A DNA stretch of 64,000 nt, taken from JANLUX01 sp031409815 (GTDB lineage Bacteria > Bacteroidota > Bacteroidia > AKYH767-A > OLB10). The DNA lies in NCBI GenBank assembly GCA_031409815.1, contig JANNXV010000011.1, positions 1-64,000 of the forward strand, in the 5' to 3' direction. Position 1 is the first letter of the stretch; each line of letters opens with the position of its first letter. Shown piece by piece: positions 9,731 to 17,926 of this stretch. The notes beneath the pieces are model-generated. The model did not search any database. It was not told the origin of the DNA and saw only the letters and a program-made list of their open reading frames with translations. The position numbers and the translations under genes are program-made.

Positions 9731-9832
9731 TTAACCGCAGAGAACGCAAAAGTTTTCGCTGAGAATCGCCAAGAAAAAACACTGCGTTCTCTGCGCATTC
9801 GCAAGATTTCAATCTGCGTTCTTTGCGGTTAA
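9731..9832. repeat. Dispersed palindromic element between gldD and the hydrolase gene
   Basis: TTAACCGCAGAGAACGCA at 9731-9748 is mirrored by TGCGTTCTTTGCGGTTAA at 9815-9832 with one mismatch. Inside, GCTGAGAATCGCC and CTGCGTTCTCTGCGCATTCGC form further partial matches. The element separates two convergent genes and supplies the stop codon of the minus-strand hydrolase (9829-9831). The AACCGCAAAGAACGC type is one I know as a dispersed motif in Bacteroidota intergenic DNA. Confidence 0.75.
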
Positions 9833-10602
9833 GTCTTTGGAGAAACAAATTCCAAAACTGCCTTCAACAATTCATTTGGATTATCGGCATGTACCCAATG
9901 CCCTGCATTTTTAATTACAACTAATTCGGCTCTTGGAAAAGTTTTTTTAATAGATTCAAATTTTGTTTCATCAATATAATCGGACTGCTCTCCTTTAACA
10001 AACATTGTTGCTACCTCAATAGGTGTTTCGCTTTCAGTAGCGGCTCCGACTTCAGCGATATCTTTTTCAATCACCGATAAATTAAATCGCCATGCCAATT
10101 GATTATCTGCTTTCCAGAATAAATTTTTTAACAAAAATTGTCGCGTTCCGTTATCGGCTATTTGCTCCCCCAGTTTTTTTTCTGCTTCTCCTCGAGTGGG
10201 TATCAATTGCACATCAACAGCATTTAATGCATCAATAATTTTTTGATGATGCAGAGGATAGGCATATGGAGCAATATCAACCACAATTATTTTTGATAGT
10301 AAATCGGGATGATCGATGGCTAATTGCATGGCCACTTTACCACCCATGCTATGCCCCAAAATAATGGGTTGTTCGAGATGTTGCTGTTCAATCAAGGCCA
10401 CCACATCTTCACTCATTGTTATATAATTATGTGCATCAGCGTGAGGAGAATGACCATGATTACGCAAATCAACAAGGTAAACGGAAAAATTATTTGCGGA
10501 TAGATTTCGTGCAAATGATTGCCAGTTATCGCCAGAGCCGAATAATCCATGTAAAATGATAAATGGAGCGCCCTCGCCAATTTTTTTATAATGTAGTTGC
10601 AT
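9829..10602 (-). CDS. Alpha/beta hydrolase, YbfF-like esterase
   Basis: This soluble serine hydrolase of 257 residues shows an oxyanion-hole strand HGLFGSGDNW at about residues 19-28 and the nucleophile elbow GHSMGG near residue 93, which places the catalytic Ser in the usual spot. DLRNHGHSPH lies between them. A C-terminal NAGHWVHADNP carries the catalytic His, and an acid residue near KGEQSDYID completes the likely triad. The layout matches the YbfF/acyl-CoA esterase group. The natural substrate is unknown. Its last codons and stop are provided by the palindromic element at 9731-9832, so its C-terminus may have been changed by that insertion. Confidence 0.85.
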   Translation of the reverse strand: MQLHYKKIGEGAPFIILHGLFGSGDNWQSFARNLSANNFSVYLVDLRNHGHSPHADAHNYITMSEDVVALIEQQHLEQPIILGHSMGGKVAMQLAIDHPDLLSKIIVVDIAPYAYPLHHQKIIDALNAVDVQLIPTRGEAEKKLGEQIADNGTRQFLLKNLFWKADNQLAWRFNLSVIEKDIAEVGAATESETPIEVATMFVKGEQSDYIDETKFESIKKTFPRAELVVIKNAGHWVHADNPNELLKAVLEFVSPKT

Positions 10603-10607
10603 AATTT

Positions 10608-10748
10608 GTAGGGAGTTAGGGGTGGGGAGTAGGGTTTGTTACGATTGGCTTTGAGACCCAATATTGAGCATGGAGTGATACTAAGAAGAAGTTTAGGATT
10701 TGAGATAGTCCAAATATATCCTGTCTATCCCTACTCCTAACTCCCTAC
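10608..10748. repeat. Inverted repeat between divergent hydrolase and acetyltransferase genes
   Basis: GTAGGGAGTTAGG (10608-10620) is the exact reverse complement of CCTAACTCCCTAC (10736-10748). Further related motifs lie inside (GGGGAGTAGGG and ATCCCTACTCC). The arms are about 115 bases apart, so a folded RNA would carry a large loop. The region must also hold promoters for both divergent genes, but I see no clear box. Confidence 0.6.
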
Positions 10749-10775
10749 TTACTAAATAAATTATTTTTGTTGCCA

Positions 10776-11246
10776 ATGAAAATTAATATTCGCAAAAGTA
10801 GGAAAGAAGATATGCCGCAGGTGTTAGAATTAATCCGCGAGCTGGCATTGTTTGAAAAAGCACCCCATGAAGTAACCAATACGGTGGAGGATATGATTGC
10901 AGACGGATTTGGTGCGCAACCGGTTTTTAAATGCTTAGTAGCAGAAACAGAAAATAAACTTGTGGGCATAGCAATCTATTATACAAAGTATTCAACTTGG
11001 AAGGGGAAAGGCACCTATCTCGATGACATTATTGTTACACAGTCGATGCGCAGCAAAGGAATAGGAAGATTATTGTTTGACGAAGTGCTAAAAGAAAGCC
11101 GTGAAGCGGGAATGAATCAGTTGCACTGGCAAGTGTTGGACTGGAATGAACCGGCAATTAACTTTTACAAAAAACACAATCCGAGTTTTGATGATGAATG
11201 GATTAATTGTAAGCTTACAAAAGAACAGTTGAATGAAAGTATTTAA
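10776..11246 (+). CDS. GNAT N-acetyltransferase, spermidine/diamine acetyltransferase (SSAT)-like
   Basis: This single-domain GNAT enzyme of 156 residues transfers acetyl from acetyl-CoA to an amine. The pattern follows eukaryotic-type SSAT: ELALFEKAPHEV early, YYTKYSTWKGKGTYLDDIIV in the centre, the acetyl-CoA loop RSKGIGRLLF at about residues 92-101, and DWNEPAINFYKK near 124-135. The polyamine or thialysine substrate is inferred only from this resemblance. ATG 10776 is chosen over the TTGs just before it. The gene overlaps the next one (aspartate kinase) by 14 bases, so the two are probably co-transcribed and translationally linked. Confidence 0.85.
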   Translation: MKINIRKSRKEDMPQVLELIRELALFEKAPHEVTNTVEDMIADGFGAQPVFKCLVAETENKLVGIAIYYTKYSTWKGKGTYLDDIIVTQSMRSKGIGRLLFDEVLKESREAGMNQLHWQVLDWNEPAINFYKKHNPSFDDEWINCKLTKEQLNESI

Positions 11247-12507
11247 GTTTGGTGGAGCATCGGTGAAAGATGCAGCGGGAGTAAAAAATGTTGCAACTGT
11301 TTTGCAATTGTTTCCTAACCAGGATTTAGTGGTGGTGATTTCTGCGATGGGAAAAACAACCAACGCCTTGGAAAAAGTGGTGCATGCATATTTTCACGAG
11401 AAAGAAATGGCGCATCTGATGTTGGAAGAAGTAAGAAGCTATCATCGCAGCATTATGGACGATTTATTTGCTGATTCAACACACCCGATATTTGAAAAAG
11501 TAAATAATTTTTTGGTGGAGATTGACTGGGTGCTGGAAGAAGAACCACGCAGCTATGGATTTGTATATGATCAGATTGTTTCCATCGGAGAATTGATTTC
11601 AACAACTATTGTAAGTGCGTACTTAAATTCAGTTGCCATAAAAAATGCCTGGCAGGATGTACGTGATGTTTTGCAAACCGACAATACGTATCGCGAAGCA
11701 AAAGTGAATTGGGAAATGAGCGGTGATTTAATCGGAAAAATAATTCCTCCGTTATTCAATAAAGAAAATCACATTGTTATCACTCAAGGTTTCATCGGCA
11801 GCACTTCTGAAAACTATACTTCTACCTTAGGAAGAGAAGGTTCGGATTATACAGCATCCATATTTGCCTACCTTTTAAATGCAGAATCGGTAAGCATCTG
11901 GAAAGATGTGCCGGGTGTATTGAATGCTGATCCGAAATTTTTTAAGGACGCACAAAAATTAGAACAGATTAGTTATCTCGATGCAATTGAGCTGGCATAT
12001 TATGGTGCATCGGTCATTCATCCGAAAACAATTAAGCCGTTAGAAAATAAAAATATTCCGTTGCATGTAAAATCATTTGTTAACCCATCTTCAAAAGGAA
12101 CTTTGATTGCACGCGACCTTGAAACAAAACCTTTGGTGCCTTCTTTTATTTTTAAAACAAACCAGGTGCTGATCAGTATCTCAGCAAAAGATTTTTCATT
12201 TATTGCAGAAGAAAACCTGAGTACTATTTTTTCCTGCTTTGCGGAGTGTGGTGTAAAGTTAAACCTGATGCAAAATTCTGCTATCAGCTTTTCTGTTTGT
12301 GTGGATGATGACGAAGAAAAATTACCCAAGCTTATCGAGTTATTAAAGAAAGACTACAAAGTGCTTTACAACAAAAATTTACAGTTATACACCATACGTC
12401 ATTATTTTCCTTCAACAGTAGAAACACTTACTCACAACCGCGAAATACTTTTGGAACAACGCAGCAGAAACACTGCGCAAATTGTGATGAAGGAAGAAGA
12501 GAAATAA
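11233..12507 (+). CDS. Aspartate kinase, monofunctional
   Basis: This enzyme phosphorylates L-aspartate to start the Lys/Thr/Met pathway. The N-terminal kinase motif is KVFKFGGASVKDAAG at residues 2-16. The region TLGREGSDYTASIFAYLL binds ATP and aspartate, and IWKDVPGVLNADPKFF is conserved in the family. AYYGASVIHPKTIKPLE closes the kinase domain. The C-terminal about 120 residues resemble paired ACT regulatory domains (LISISAKDFSFIAEENLSTIF), the usual site of feedback control by lysine or threonine. It is the second aspartate kinase in the window after the ThrA fusion at 17927, which suggests separately controlled isozymes. Confidence 0.93.
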   Translation: MKVFKFGGASVKDAAGVKNVATVLQLFPNQDLVVVISAMGKTTNALEKVVHAYFHEKEMAHLMLEEVRSYHRSIMDDLFADSTHPIFEKVNNFLVEIDWVLEEEPRSYGFVYDQIVSIGELISTTIVSAYLNSVAIKNAWQDVRDVLQTDNTYREAKVNWEMSGDLIGKIIPPLFNKENHIVITQGFIGSTSENYTSTLGREGSDYTASIFAYLLNAESVSIWKDVPGVLNADPKFFKDAQKLEQISYLDAIELAYYGASVIHPKTIKPLENKNIPLHVKSFVNPSSKGTLIARDLETKPLVPSFIFKTNQVLISISAKDFSFIAEENLSTIFSCFAECGVKLNLMQNSAISFSVCVDDDEEKLPKLIELLKKDYKVLYNKNLQLYTIRHYFPSTVETLTHNREILLEQRSRNTAQIVMKEEEK

Positions 12508-12513
12508 ATACTG

Positions 12514-14187
12514 TTATTCAGATTCTGATTTTGACCGCGGCTTACGTTTCGGTTTGTCAGATTCGGATTTAGGACTTTTACTCTTCCCTGATCCTGTCAT
12601 CACTTTTAGCATATTAATTTCATCTTCTGATAAAAATCTCCATCTGCCGCGAGCTAAATCTTTTTTGGTGAGTCCTGCAAAAATCACACGGTCTAATTTT
12701 TTCACTTCGTAATCAAAGTGTTCAAATATTCTTCGAACAATGCGGTTTTTTCCGCTGTGTATTTCCACACCCACCATTGTTTTGTCGCCAGCACCTTCAT
12801 CATCGTAAGCAATCTCATCCACTTTAATAAAACCATCTTCCAGTTCCACACCTTCTGCAATAGCATTCATGTGTTCCTTTTTTAATGGCTTGTCTAATTC
12901 AACATGATACACTTTAAAAATATTGGAACTCGGATGCGTGAGTTTTTTGGTCATCTCACCATCGTTAGTAAGCATTAGCAAACCGGTAGTGTTTCTATCT
13001 AATCGACCTACCGGATAGAAGCGTTCTTTTCCGGCACTTTTTACCAACTCCATCACAGTTTTCCTTTCCTGCGGATCATCGGTTGTTGTGATGTAATCTT
13101 TCGGCTTGTTCAAAATCAGGTAAACAAGCTTCTCGCTTTTCATACGCTCTCCGTTGTAGCGGATATCGTCATCAGCATATACTCTTGTTCCAAGCTCAAT
13201 CACTGTTTCTCCATTCACACTAATCACTCCTGCTTCAATTAATTCATCCGCTTCTCTTCGCGAACAAATGCCGGAGTTGGCAATAAAACGATTTAACCGA
13301 ATGCCTTCTGTTTGTGTGGTGGTTGATTCAGTAGTCTTGCTTCTTTCGTTTTTACCGGGACGTTTAAATTCTTTCTTTTCATACGAACGGCTTTCTGTAG
13401 AACCAAAACGGGATGGTTTCCGGTCAGAAAATTTATTGTCTGTAAAACGGGAACTACCTTCTGCTCGGCCACTTTTATTTTTTGAAAAACTCTTTTCCTC
13501 TTTATAAAACTTTCCGAAAGGCTTGCCCTCATTATTTTTTTTCTCTGCACGATAATTTCGCTCACCAGATTTTTTGCGGTCTTCTTTATTACTTCCTCTT
13601 CTGTCTTCACTAAAATTTCGGTCTCTGGGTGTTCTGCGTTCGTCACTACTTCGCTCATTTCTGTCGCCACCAAAACTATTTTCTCTTGCCGGTCTGCGAT
13701 CATCATTGCTGCGTTCACTTCGTTCTCCACCAAAACTTTTATCTCTAAATGGCTTACGTTCTCCTCCTTCTCTTTTATCCCCAAAACTTTTTTCTCTGAA
13801 AGGTTTGCGATCGCCACTTTCTCTTTTGTCGCCATAACTTATTTCTCTAACCGGCTTGCGATCATCGTTACGGCCTTCTCTTCTGTCGCTATCAAATTTT
13901 TTTTCTCTGAAAGGTTTGCGATCATCACCGGCTCTTCTGTTCTCCGTGTATCCGCCTTCGCGTCTGGGTGGTTTAGCATTTGAAAAACTTTTCCCATCTT
14001 TTTTATCTACACGCTTACGCATTGGCTTGCCATCCGATTTAGTCCAGCCCGCTTCCGATTTATCTGCATCGCGATATTTTTTAAACCCAGTGGCCGGTTT
14101 AACTTCTCTACTGCTATTAGGTCTCTTTTTATCGCGGCCCGAATCTTCGCGACCACCGCTGCGACCTTCTGAATTAGTTCTTCTCAT
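12514..14187 (-). CDS. RsuA/RluB-family pseudouridine synthase with Arg-rich repetitive N-terminus
   Basis: This enzyme isomerises a uridine in rRNA. The C-terminal half has an S4 RNA-binding domain (IRLNRFIANSGICSRREADE), the catalytic GRLDRNTTGLL motif with the essential Asp, and KNRIVRRIFEHFDYEVKKLDR. Before it lie about 290 residues of low-complexity, highly basic sequence. They are built from variants of DDRKPxREKSFGDKREGG and probably form a disordered RNA-binding tail. The chosen start is ATG 14187 (MRRTNSEGRSGG), because the open frame upstream begins with TTG. The gene follows the YraN-family gene after 14 bases. Which rRNA position it modifies is not decided by sequence. Confidence 0.88.
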   Translation of the reverse strand: MRRTNSEGRSGGREDSGRDKKRPNSSREVKPATGFKKYRDADKSEAGWTKSDGKPMRKRVDKKDGKSFSNAKPPRREGGYTENRRAGDDRKPFREKKFDSDRREGRNDDRKPVREISYGDKRESGDRKPFREKSFGDKREGGERKPFRDKSFGGERSERSNDDRRPARENSFGGDRNERSSDERRTPRDRNFSEDRRGSNKEDRKKSGERNYRAEKKNNEGKPFGKFYKEEKSFSKNKSGRAEGSSRFTDNKFSDRKPSRFGSTESRSYEKKEFKRPGKNERSKTTESTTTQTEGIRLNRFIANSGICSRREADELIEAGVISVNGETVIELGTRVYADDDIRYNGERMKSEKLVYLILNKPKDYITTTDDPQERKTVMELVKSAGKERFYPVGRLDRNTTGLLMLTNDGEMTKKLTHPSSNIFKVYHVELDKPLKKEHMNAIAEGVELEDGFIKVDEIAYDDEGAGDKTMVGVEIHSGKNRIVRRIFEHFDYEVKKLDRVIFAGLTKKDLARGRWRFLSEDEINMLKVMTGSGKSKSPKSESDKPKRKPRSKSESE

Positions 14188-14201
14188 TTGTTGTAAGTAT
14201 T

Positions 14202-14579
14202 TCAATCATCCAACTCACTGGAGTATGGATAAAAAGCATCTTTAATATGATTTATCCTTGGATGATTTTGCACAAAGGTAATAGAGATGATGTCAAAGCG
14301 TACTTCACAGTGGAGGTTTTCTTGCTGAATGTAGGCATCGGCAGCATTACTCAGCATCTTTTGCTTGTGTTTACCTACCGATTCTTCTGGCGTACCAAAG
14401 AAATCGCTGCTTCGTGTTTTTACCTCCACAATTACTAATTGATTGGAATGCATGGCGATAAAATCAACTTCCGCTTTTAAGTTGCGCCAGTTTTGATGTA
14501 AAATAGCATAACCAGCCTCTTCCAAAAATATTCTGGCTATTGCTTCGCCTTGTTTGCCAAGTTCGTTGTGTTTTGCCAT
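14202..14579 (-). CDS. YraN (UPF0102) family protein, endonuclease-like fold
   Basis: This small protein of 125 residues matches the YraN/UPF0102 family. It opens with LGKQGEAIARIFLEEAGYAIL, continues with NWRNLKAEVDFIA and has IVEVKTRSSDFFGTPEESVG. The E...D..(E)VK pattern (residues Glu12, Asp37, Glu50 and Lys52 approximately) is that of a restriction-endonuclease-like core related to Holliday-junction resolvases. No definite role is known. It is followed on the same strand by the pseudouridine synthase gene and probably shares its transcript. Confidence 0.88.
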   Translation of the reverse strand: MAKHNELGKQGEAIARIFLEEAGYAILHQNWRNLKAEVDFIAMHSNQLVIVEVKTRSSDFFGTPEESVGKHKQKMLSNAADAYIQQENLHCEVRFDIISITFVQNHPRINHIKDAFYPYSSELDD

Positions 14580-14601
14580 TCTTGTGTGTGTCGTTGACTA
14601 A

Positions 14602-14672
14602 GTTAATTTGGTTGATTAAGTTAACTGAGTCAACCAAATTAACTGAGTCAACCAATCAACTTAATTAACTAT
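14602..14672. repeat. Tandem 18-base repeat within a larger imperfect palindrome
   Basis: The unit TTAACTGAGTCAACCAAA (14621-14638) is repeated once with a final-base change (14639-14656). The left flank GTTAATTTGGTTGATTAAG is roughly complementary to AACCAATCAACTTAATTAAC on the right. It lies between the LD-carboxypeptidase gene and the YraN-family gene and may act as a terminator for the first. Its right end runs into the stop region of the 14669-15583 gene. Confidence 0.55.
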
Positions 14673-15583
14673 TTAAGAAATTTTAAGTCAACTGTTTCAC
14701 TAACACTTAACTCAACATTTGCTCCCATTATCAACGCTAAATTTCTTTTCACATGTCCTGCCGGAAAATCAAAGCAAACAGGATAATTGTATTCATCCAC
14801 ATGCTCCCTGATTATTTCTTCTGCTGTTTTTCCAAAAGGAATGGTGTTGTCGCGCATATCACTCATTCCTCCAACAATCAGTCCGGCTAAATTTTGCAGT
14901 TTGCCACTTCGTTTCAGTTGCATCATCATGCGGTCAATATGATAAAGATATTCATCTAAATCTTCGATGAAAAGAACTTTTCCTTTGGTGTCGATATCTG
15001 AAACACTTCCACTCAATGCATAGAGCAACGAAAGATTTCCTCCGCATAAAATTCCTTTAGCATTTCCATTCTTGTTTAATGATTGATTATTTGAAGCAGA
15101 AAATTTGTAATGCAACGTCACTCCTGTAAAAGCTTTGCCAAGTGATTCAACAGCATCTTTATCAAACTTTTCATGTTGCATATTAAAAAGCATACAACCG
15201 TGAATACTTTGTGTTTGAAAATGGTTTTGCAGATGGTTATGAATCACTGTCATATCACTATATCCAACCAACCATTTGGGATATTGTTTGAATTTTGAAA
15301 AATCAAGTTTGTCAATAATGCGCACTGTTCCATATCCACCACGCGCGCTGATGATTGCTTTTACACTTTTATCATCCAACATTGTTTGCAAATCTTTTGC
15401 CCGTTCTGCATCCGTACCTGAATATTGATTTTGTTCTTTAAAAATATTTTCACCTAACCTCACATTGAAACCCCAGCCTTCTAAAATTTTTATTCCATCG
15501 GCTAATTCTTTAGCAGCAACTTTTCGTGCTGGTGCAACAATACCGATGGTATCTCCTGGTTTTAGAAATTGGGGTTGTGTCAC
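14669..15583 (-). CDS. LD-carboxypeptidase (peptidase S66, LdcA-like)
   Basis: This enzyme trims the terminal D-Ala from muramoyl tetrapeptides in peptidoglycan recycling. The opening FLKPGDTIGIVAPARKV is typical. The Ser nucleophile sits in SARGGYGTVRI, the adjoining strand is WLVGYSDMT, and IHGCMLFNM follows. The charge-relay Glu and His are expected in LFIEDLDEYLYHIDRMM and the C-terminal PVCFDFPAGHVKRN. The GTG at 15583 (VTQPQFLKPGD) gives the family's usual N-terminus. An in-frame TTG at 15601 is the alternative start. No signal peptide is seen, which fits cytoplasmic recycling. Confidence 0.9.
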   Translation of the reverse strand: MTQPQFLKPGDTIGIVAPARKVAAKELADGIKILEGWGFNVRLGENIFKEQNQYSGTDAERAKDLQTMLDDKSVKAIISARGGYGTVRIIDKLDFSKFKQYPKWLVGYSDMTVIHNHLQNHFQTQSIHGCMLFNMQHEKFDKDAVESLGKAFTGVTLHYKFSASNNQSLNKNGNAKGILCGGNLSLLYALSGSVSDIDTKGKVLFIEDLDEYLYHIDRMMMQLKRSGKLQNLAGLIVGGMSDMRDNTIPFGKTAEEIIREHVDEYNYPVCFDFPAGHVKRNLALIMGANVELSVSETVDLKFLK

Positions 15584-15744
15584 TTTGTATCTTTGATGCA
15601 AAGAAAAAGGTTTATACTTTACAGTTGGAAGGCTCGATTCACAAGAGAGACTTTTGTTTGATATTTTTGCCTTCTCATTTCAAAGTTTAATTTGCGGATG
15701 TAAAATCAACTTTAAACTTTGAACCTTAAACTTTAAACGTATTT

Positions 15745-17853
15745 ATGTCCCGTTATCTCGTTACAGCTGCACTTCCCTATGCAAATGGCCCTGTTCACAT
15801 TGGTCATATTGCAGGATGTTATTTGCCCGCTGATATTTATGTGCGATACCTTCGTCTGATTAATGAAGACGTGAAATTTATTTGTGGTTCAGATGAGCAT
15901 GGTGTTCCCATTACCATAAAAGCTCGTAACGAAGGGGTAACTCCTCAGCAAATAGTTGATAAGTATCATAGTATGATGAAGAACTCTTTCGCTGAGTTTG
16001 GAATCTCGTTTGATATTTATTCGCGCACAACTAATAAAGTACATCATGAAACGGCACAGACATTTTTTAAAAAGCTGTATGATGACAACGTTTTTACTGA
16101 AGAAGTTACTGAGCAATATTATGATGAGGAAGTAAAACAATTTTTAGCCGACCGTTATATTGAGGGCACTTGTCCGCGGTGTGGTTTTGCGCGTGCTTAT
16201 GGTGATCAGTGCGAGAATTGCGGATCATCATTAAACCCGACTGATTTGATAAATCCTGTTTCAAAGCTTAGTGGAAAGGCTCCGGTATTGCGTAACACGA
16301 AAAATTGGTTTCTGCCATTAAACAAATTTGAAGCGGATTTAAAAAAATGGATTGGCTCCCACCAGGAAGACTGGAAAGTAAATGTGTATGGTCAGTGCAT
16401 GAGTTGGCTGAACACAGGTTTGCAACCACGTGCAATGACGCGTGACCTGGATTGGGGGGTGAAAGTTCCGTTGCCTGATACGGAAGGAAAAGTTTTGTAT
16501 GTGTGGTTTGATGCACCGATTGGTTACATCTCTGCAACGAAAGAGCTGCTACCAAACGACTGGGAAAAATATTGGAAGGATAAAGATTCAAAACTCATTC
16601 ATTTTATCGGCAAGGACAATATTGTTTTTCATTGTTTGATATTTCCCGCCATGTTGAAAGCGCATGGCGATTATTTGTTGCCGACCAATGTTCCTGCCAA
16701 TGAGTTCTTAAATTTAGAAGGAGATAAAATTTCTACTTCGCGCAACTGGGCGGTGTGGTTGCATGAGTACCTGATTGATTTTAAAGACAAGCAGGATGTG
16801 TTGCGATATGTATTATGTGCAACTGCTCCCGAAACAAAAGACAATGATTTTACCTGGAAAGATTTTCAGGCGCGAAACAATAATGAGTTGGTTGCAGTGT
16901 TCGGAAATTTTGTGAATCGAACATTGGTGCTTACTCAAAAATATTTTGAAGGAAAAATTCCTCCACATCACAAGCTGATTGATGCTGACCAGGATTGTAT
17001 CTCTGCAATACAAGCAGCAAAAAGAAACATTAGCGACAGCATTGAAAAATTCCGTTTCCGTGAAGCGTTGAATGAACTGATGACGTTAGCGCGTGTCGGA
17101 AATAAATATTTAGCCGACACCGAACCATGGAAAGTCTATAAAACAGATCCTCAACGTGTAGAAACTATTTTATACATCGCATTAGAAATTACCGCTGCAC
17201 TTGCTGCATTGTGTGAGCCATTTCTTCCTCATACATCAGCAAGCTTGTATGCCATGCTCAATCTTGAAAAAGTAGATTGGGTAAAAGATTTGACCGGACA
17301 AATAATAAAACCCGGACATGCTTTAGGTGAAGTAAAATTATTATTTGAAAAAATTGAAGACGAAATGATGGACAAGCAAGTGGAGAAGCTACATGCTTCG
17401 AAAGCAGTGAATGCACAGCAGTCGGCAGTTGTCAGTGAAAAGGGGACAATTGAAAAAAATGCTTCGACTGTGCTCAGCATGACCCAAGAGCCACAGGTCA
17501 CACTGAGCGAAGTCGAAGTGTTGAAACCCGAAACTTCCTTCGATGATTTCAGCAAAATGGATTTGCGTGTGGCAACTATTATCGCTGCTGAAAAAGTGGA
17601 GAAAGCTGATAAATTATTAAAGCTTACGCTTGATACCGGCATTGACCAGCGCACTGTTGTGAGTGGAATTGCATTGAACTACAAACCCGAAGAAATAATA
17701 GGACAACGCGTAACACTACTTGCAAATCTTGCTCCACGAAAAATCCGTGGTATCGAATCGAAGGGAATGATTTTGATGGCGGAGAATGAAAAAGGGGAAT
17801 TGTGTTTTATTGCTCCGACTAAGGAGTTTGGGAATGGGAGTGGGATAAGCTAA
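15745..17853 (+). CDS. metG: Methionine--tRNA ligase with C-terminal tRNA-binding domain
   Basis: This enzyme charges tRNA-Met. The class I HIGH motif is present at residues 18-21 (PYANGPVHIGH) and the KMSKS loop appears as KISTS at 328-332. A zinc knuckle is formed by Cys143, 146, 156 and 159. The anticodon-binding helical domain covers about 370-540. An EMAP/Trbp111-like domain from residue 600 (MDLRVATIIAAEKVEKADKLL) promotes dimer formation and tRNA binding. The linker between them is enlarged, and residues 572-592 are encoded by a dispersed palindromic repeat (17460-17520). This makes the protein longer (702 residues) than I would expect without the insert. The frame is intact. Confidence 0.96.
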   Translation: MSRYLVTAALPYANGPVHIGHIAGCYLPADIYVRYLRLINEDVKFICGSDEHGVPITIKARNEGVTPQQIVDKYHSMMKNSFAEFGISFDIYSRTTNKVHHETAQTFFKKLYDDNVFTEEVTEQYYDEEVKQFLADRYIEGTCPRCGFARAYGDQCENCGSSLNPTDLINPVSKLSGKAPVLRNTKNWFLPLNKFEADLKKWIGSHQEDWKVNVYGQCMSWLNTGLQPRAMTRDLDWGVKVPLPDTEGKVLYVWFDAPIGYISATKELLPNDWEKYWKDKDSKLIHFIGKDNIVFHCLIFPAMLKAHGDYLLPTNVPANEFLNLEGDKISTSRNWAVWLHEYLIDFKDKQDVLRYVLCATAPETKDNDFTWKDFQARNNNELVAVFGNFVNRTLVLTQKYFEGKIPPHHKLIDADQDCISAIQAAKRNISDSIEKFRFREALNELMTLARVGNKYLADTEPWKVYKTDPQRVETILYIALEITAALAALCEPFLPHTSASLYAMLNLEKVDWVKDLTGQIIKPGHALGEVKLLFEKIEDEMMDKQVEKLHASKAVNAQQSAVVSEKGTIEKNASTVLSMTQEPQVTLSEVEVLKPETSFDDFSKMDLRVATIIAAEKVEKADKLLKLTLDTGIDQRTVVSGIALNYKPEEIIGQRVTLLANLAPRKIRGIESKGMILMAENEKGELCFIAPTKEFGNGSGIS
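17460..17520 (+). repeat. Dispersed palindromic element inserted in frame in metG
   Basis: GCTTCGACTGTGCTCAGCATG near 17461 and CACTGAGCGAAGTCGAAG near 17500 form imperfect inverted arms around a short loop. Both arms match, with about two changes each, the perfect palindrome at 21339-21398 between thrB and thrC. Here the element is read as codons (ASTVLSMTQEPQVTLSEVEV) within the MetRS interdomain linker. Confidence 0.85.
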
Positions 17854-17926
17854 TTAGTTTTTTGTTTGAGATGAACTTTATTAGGTATTTTTCGTAAGAA
17901 AACGTGTTCAAAAATTTACCCATATA

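Noticed and set aside
13574..14245. Long Leu/Ser/Arg-rich open frames opposite the pseudouridine synthase tail
   Set aside because: They are mirror readings of the Arg-rich DNA repeat; their composition follows from the repeat on the other strand.
15602..15744. AAACTTTAAAC-type repeats before metG
   Set aside because: They are short, low-complexity A/T strings without a clear arm structure; I could not separate them from background.
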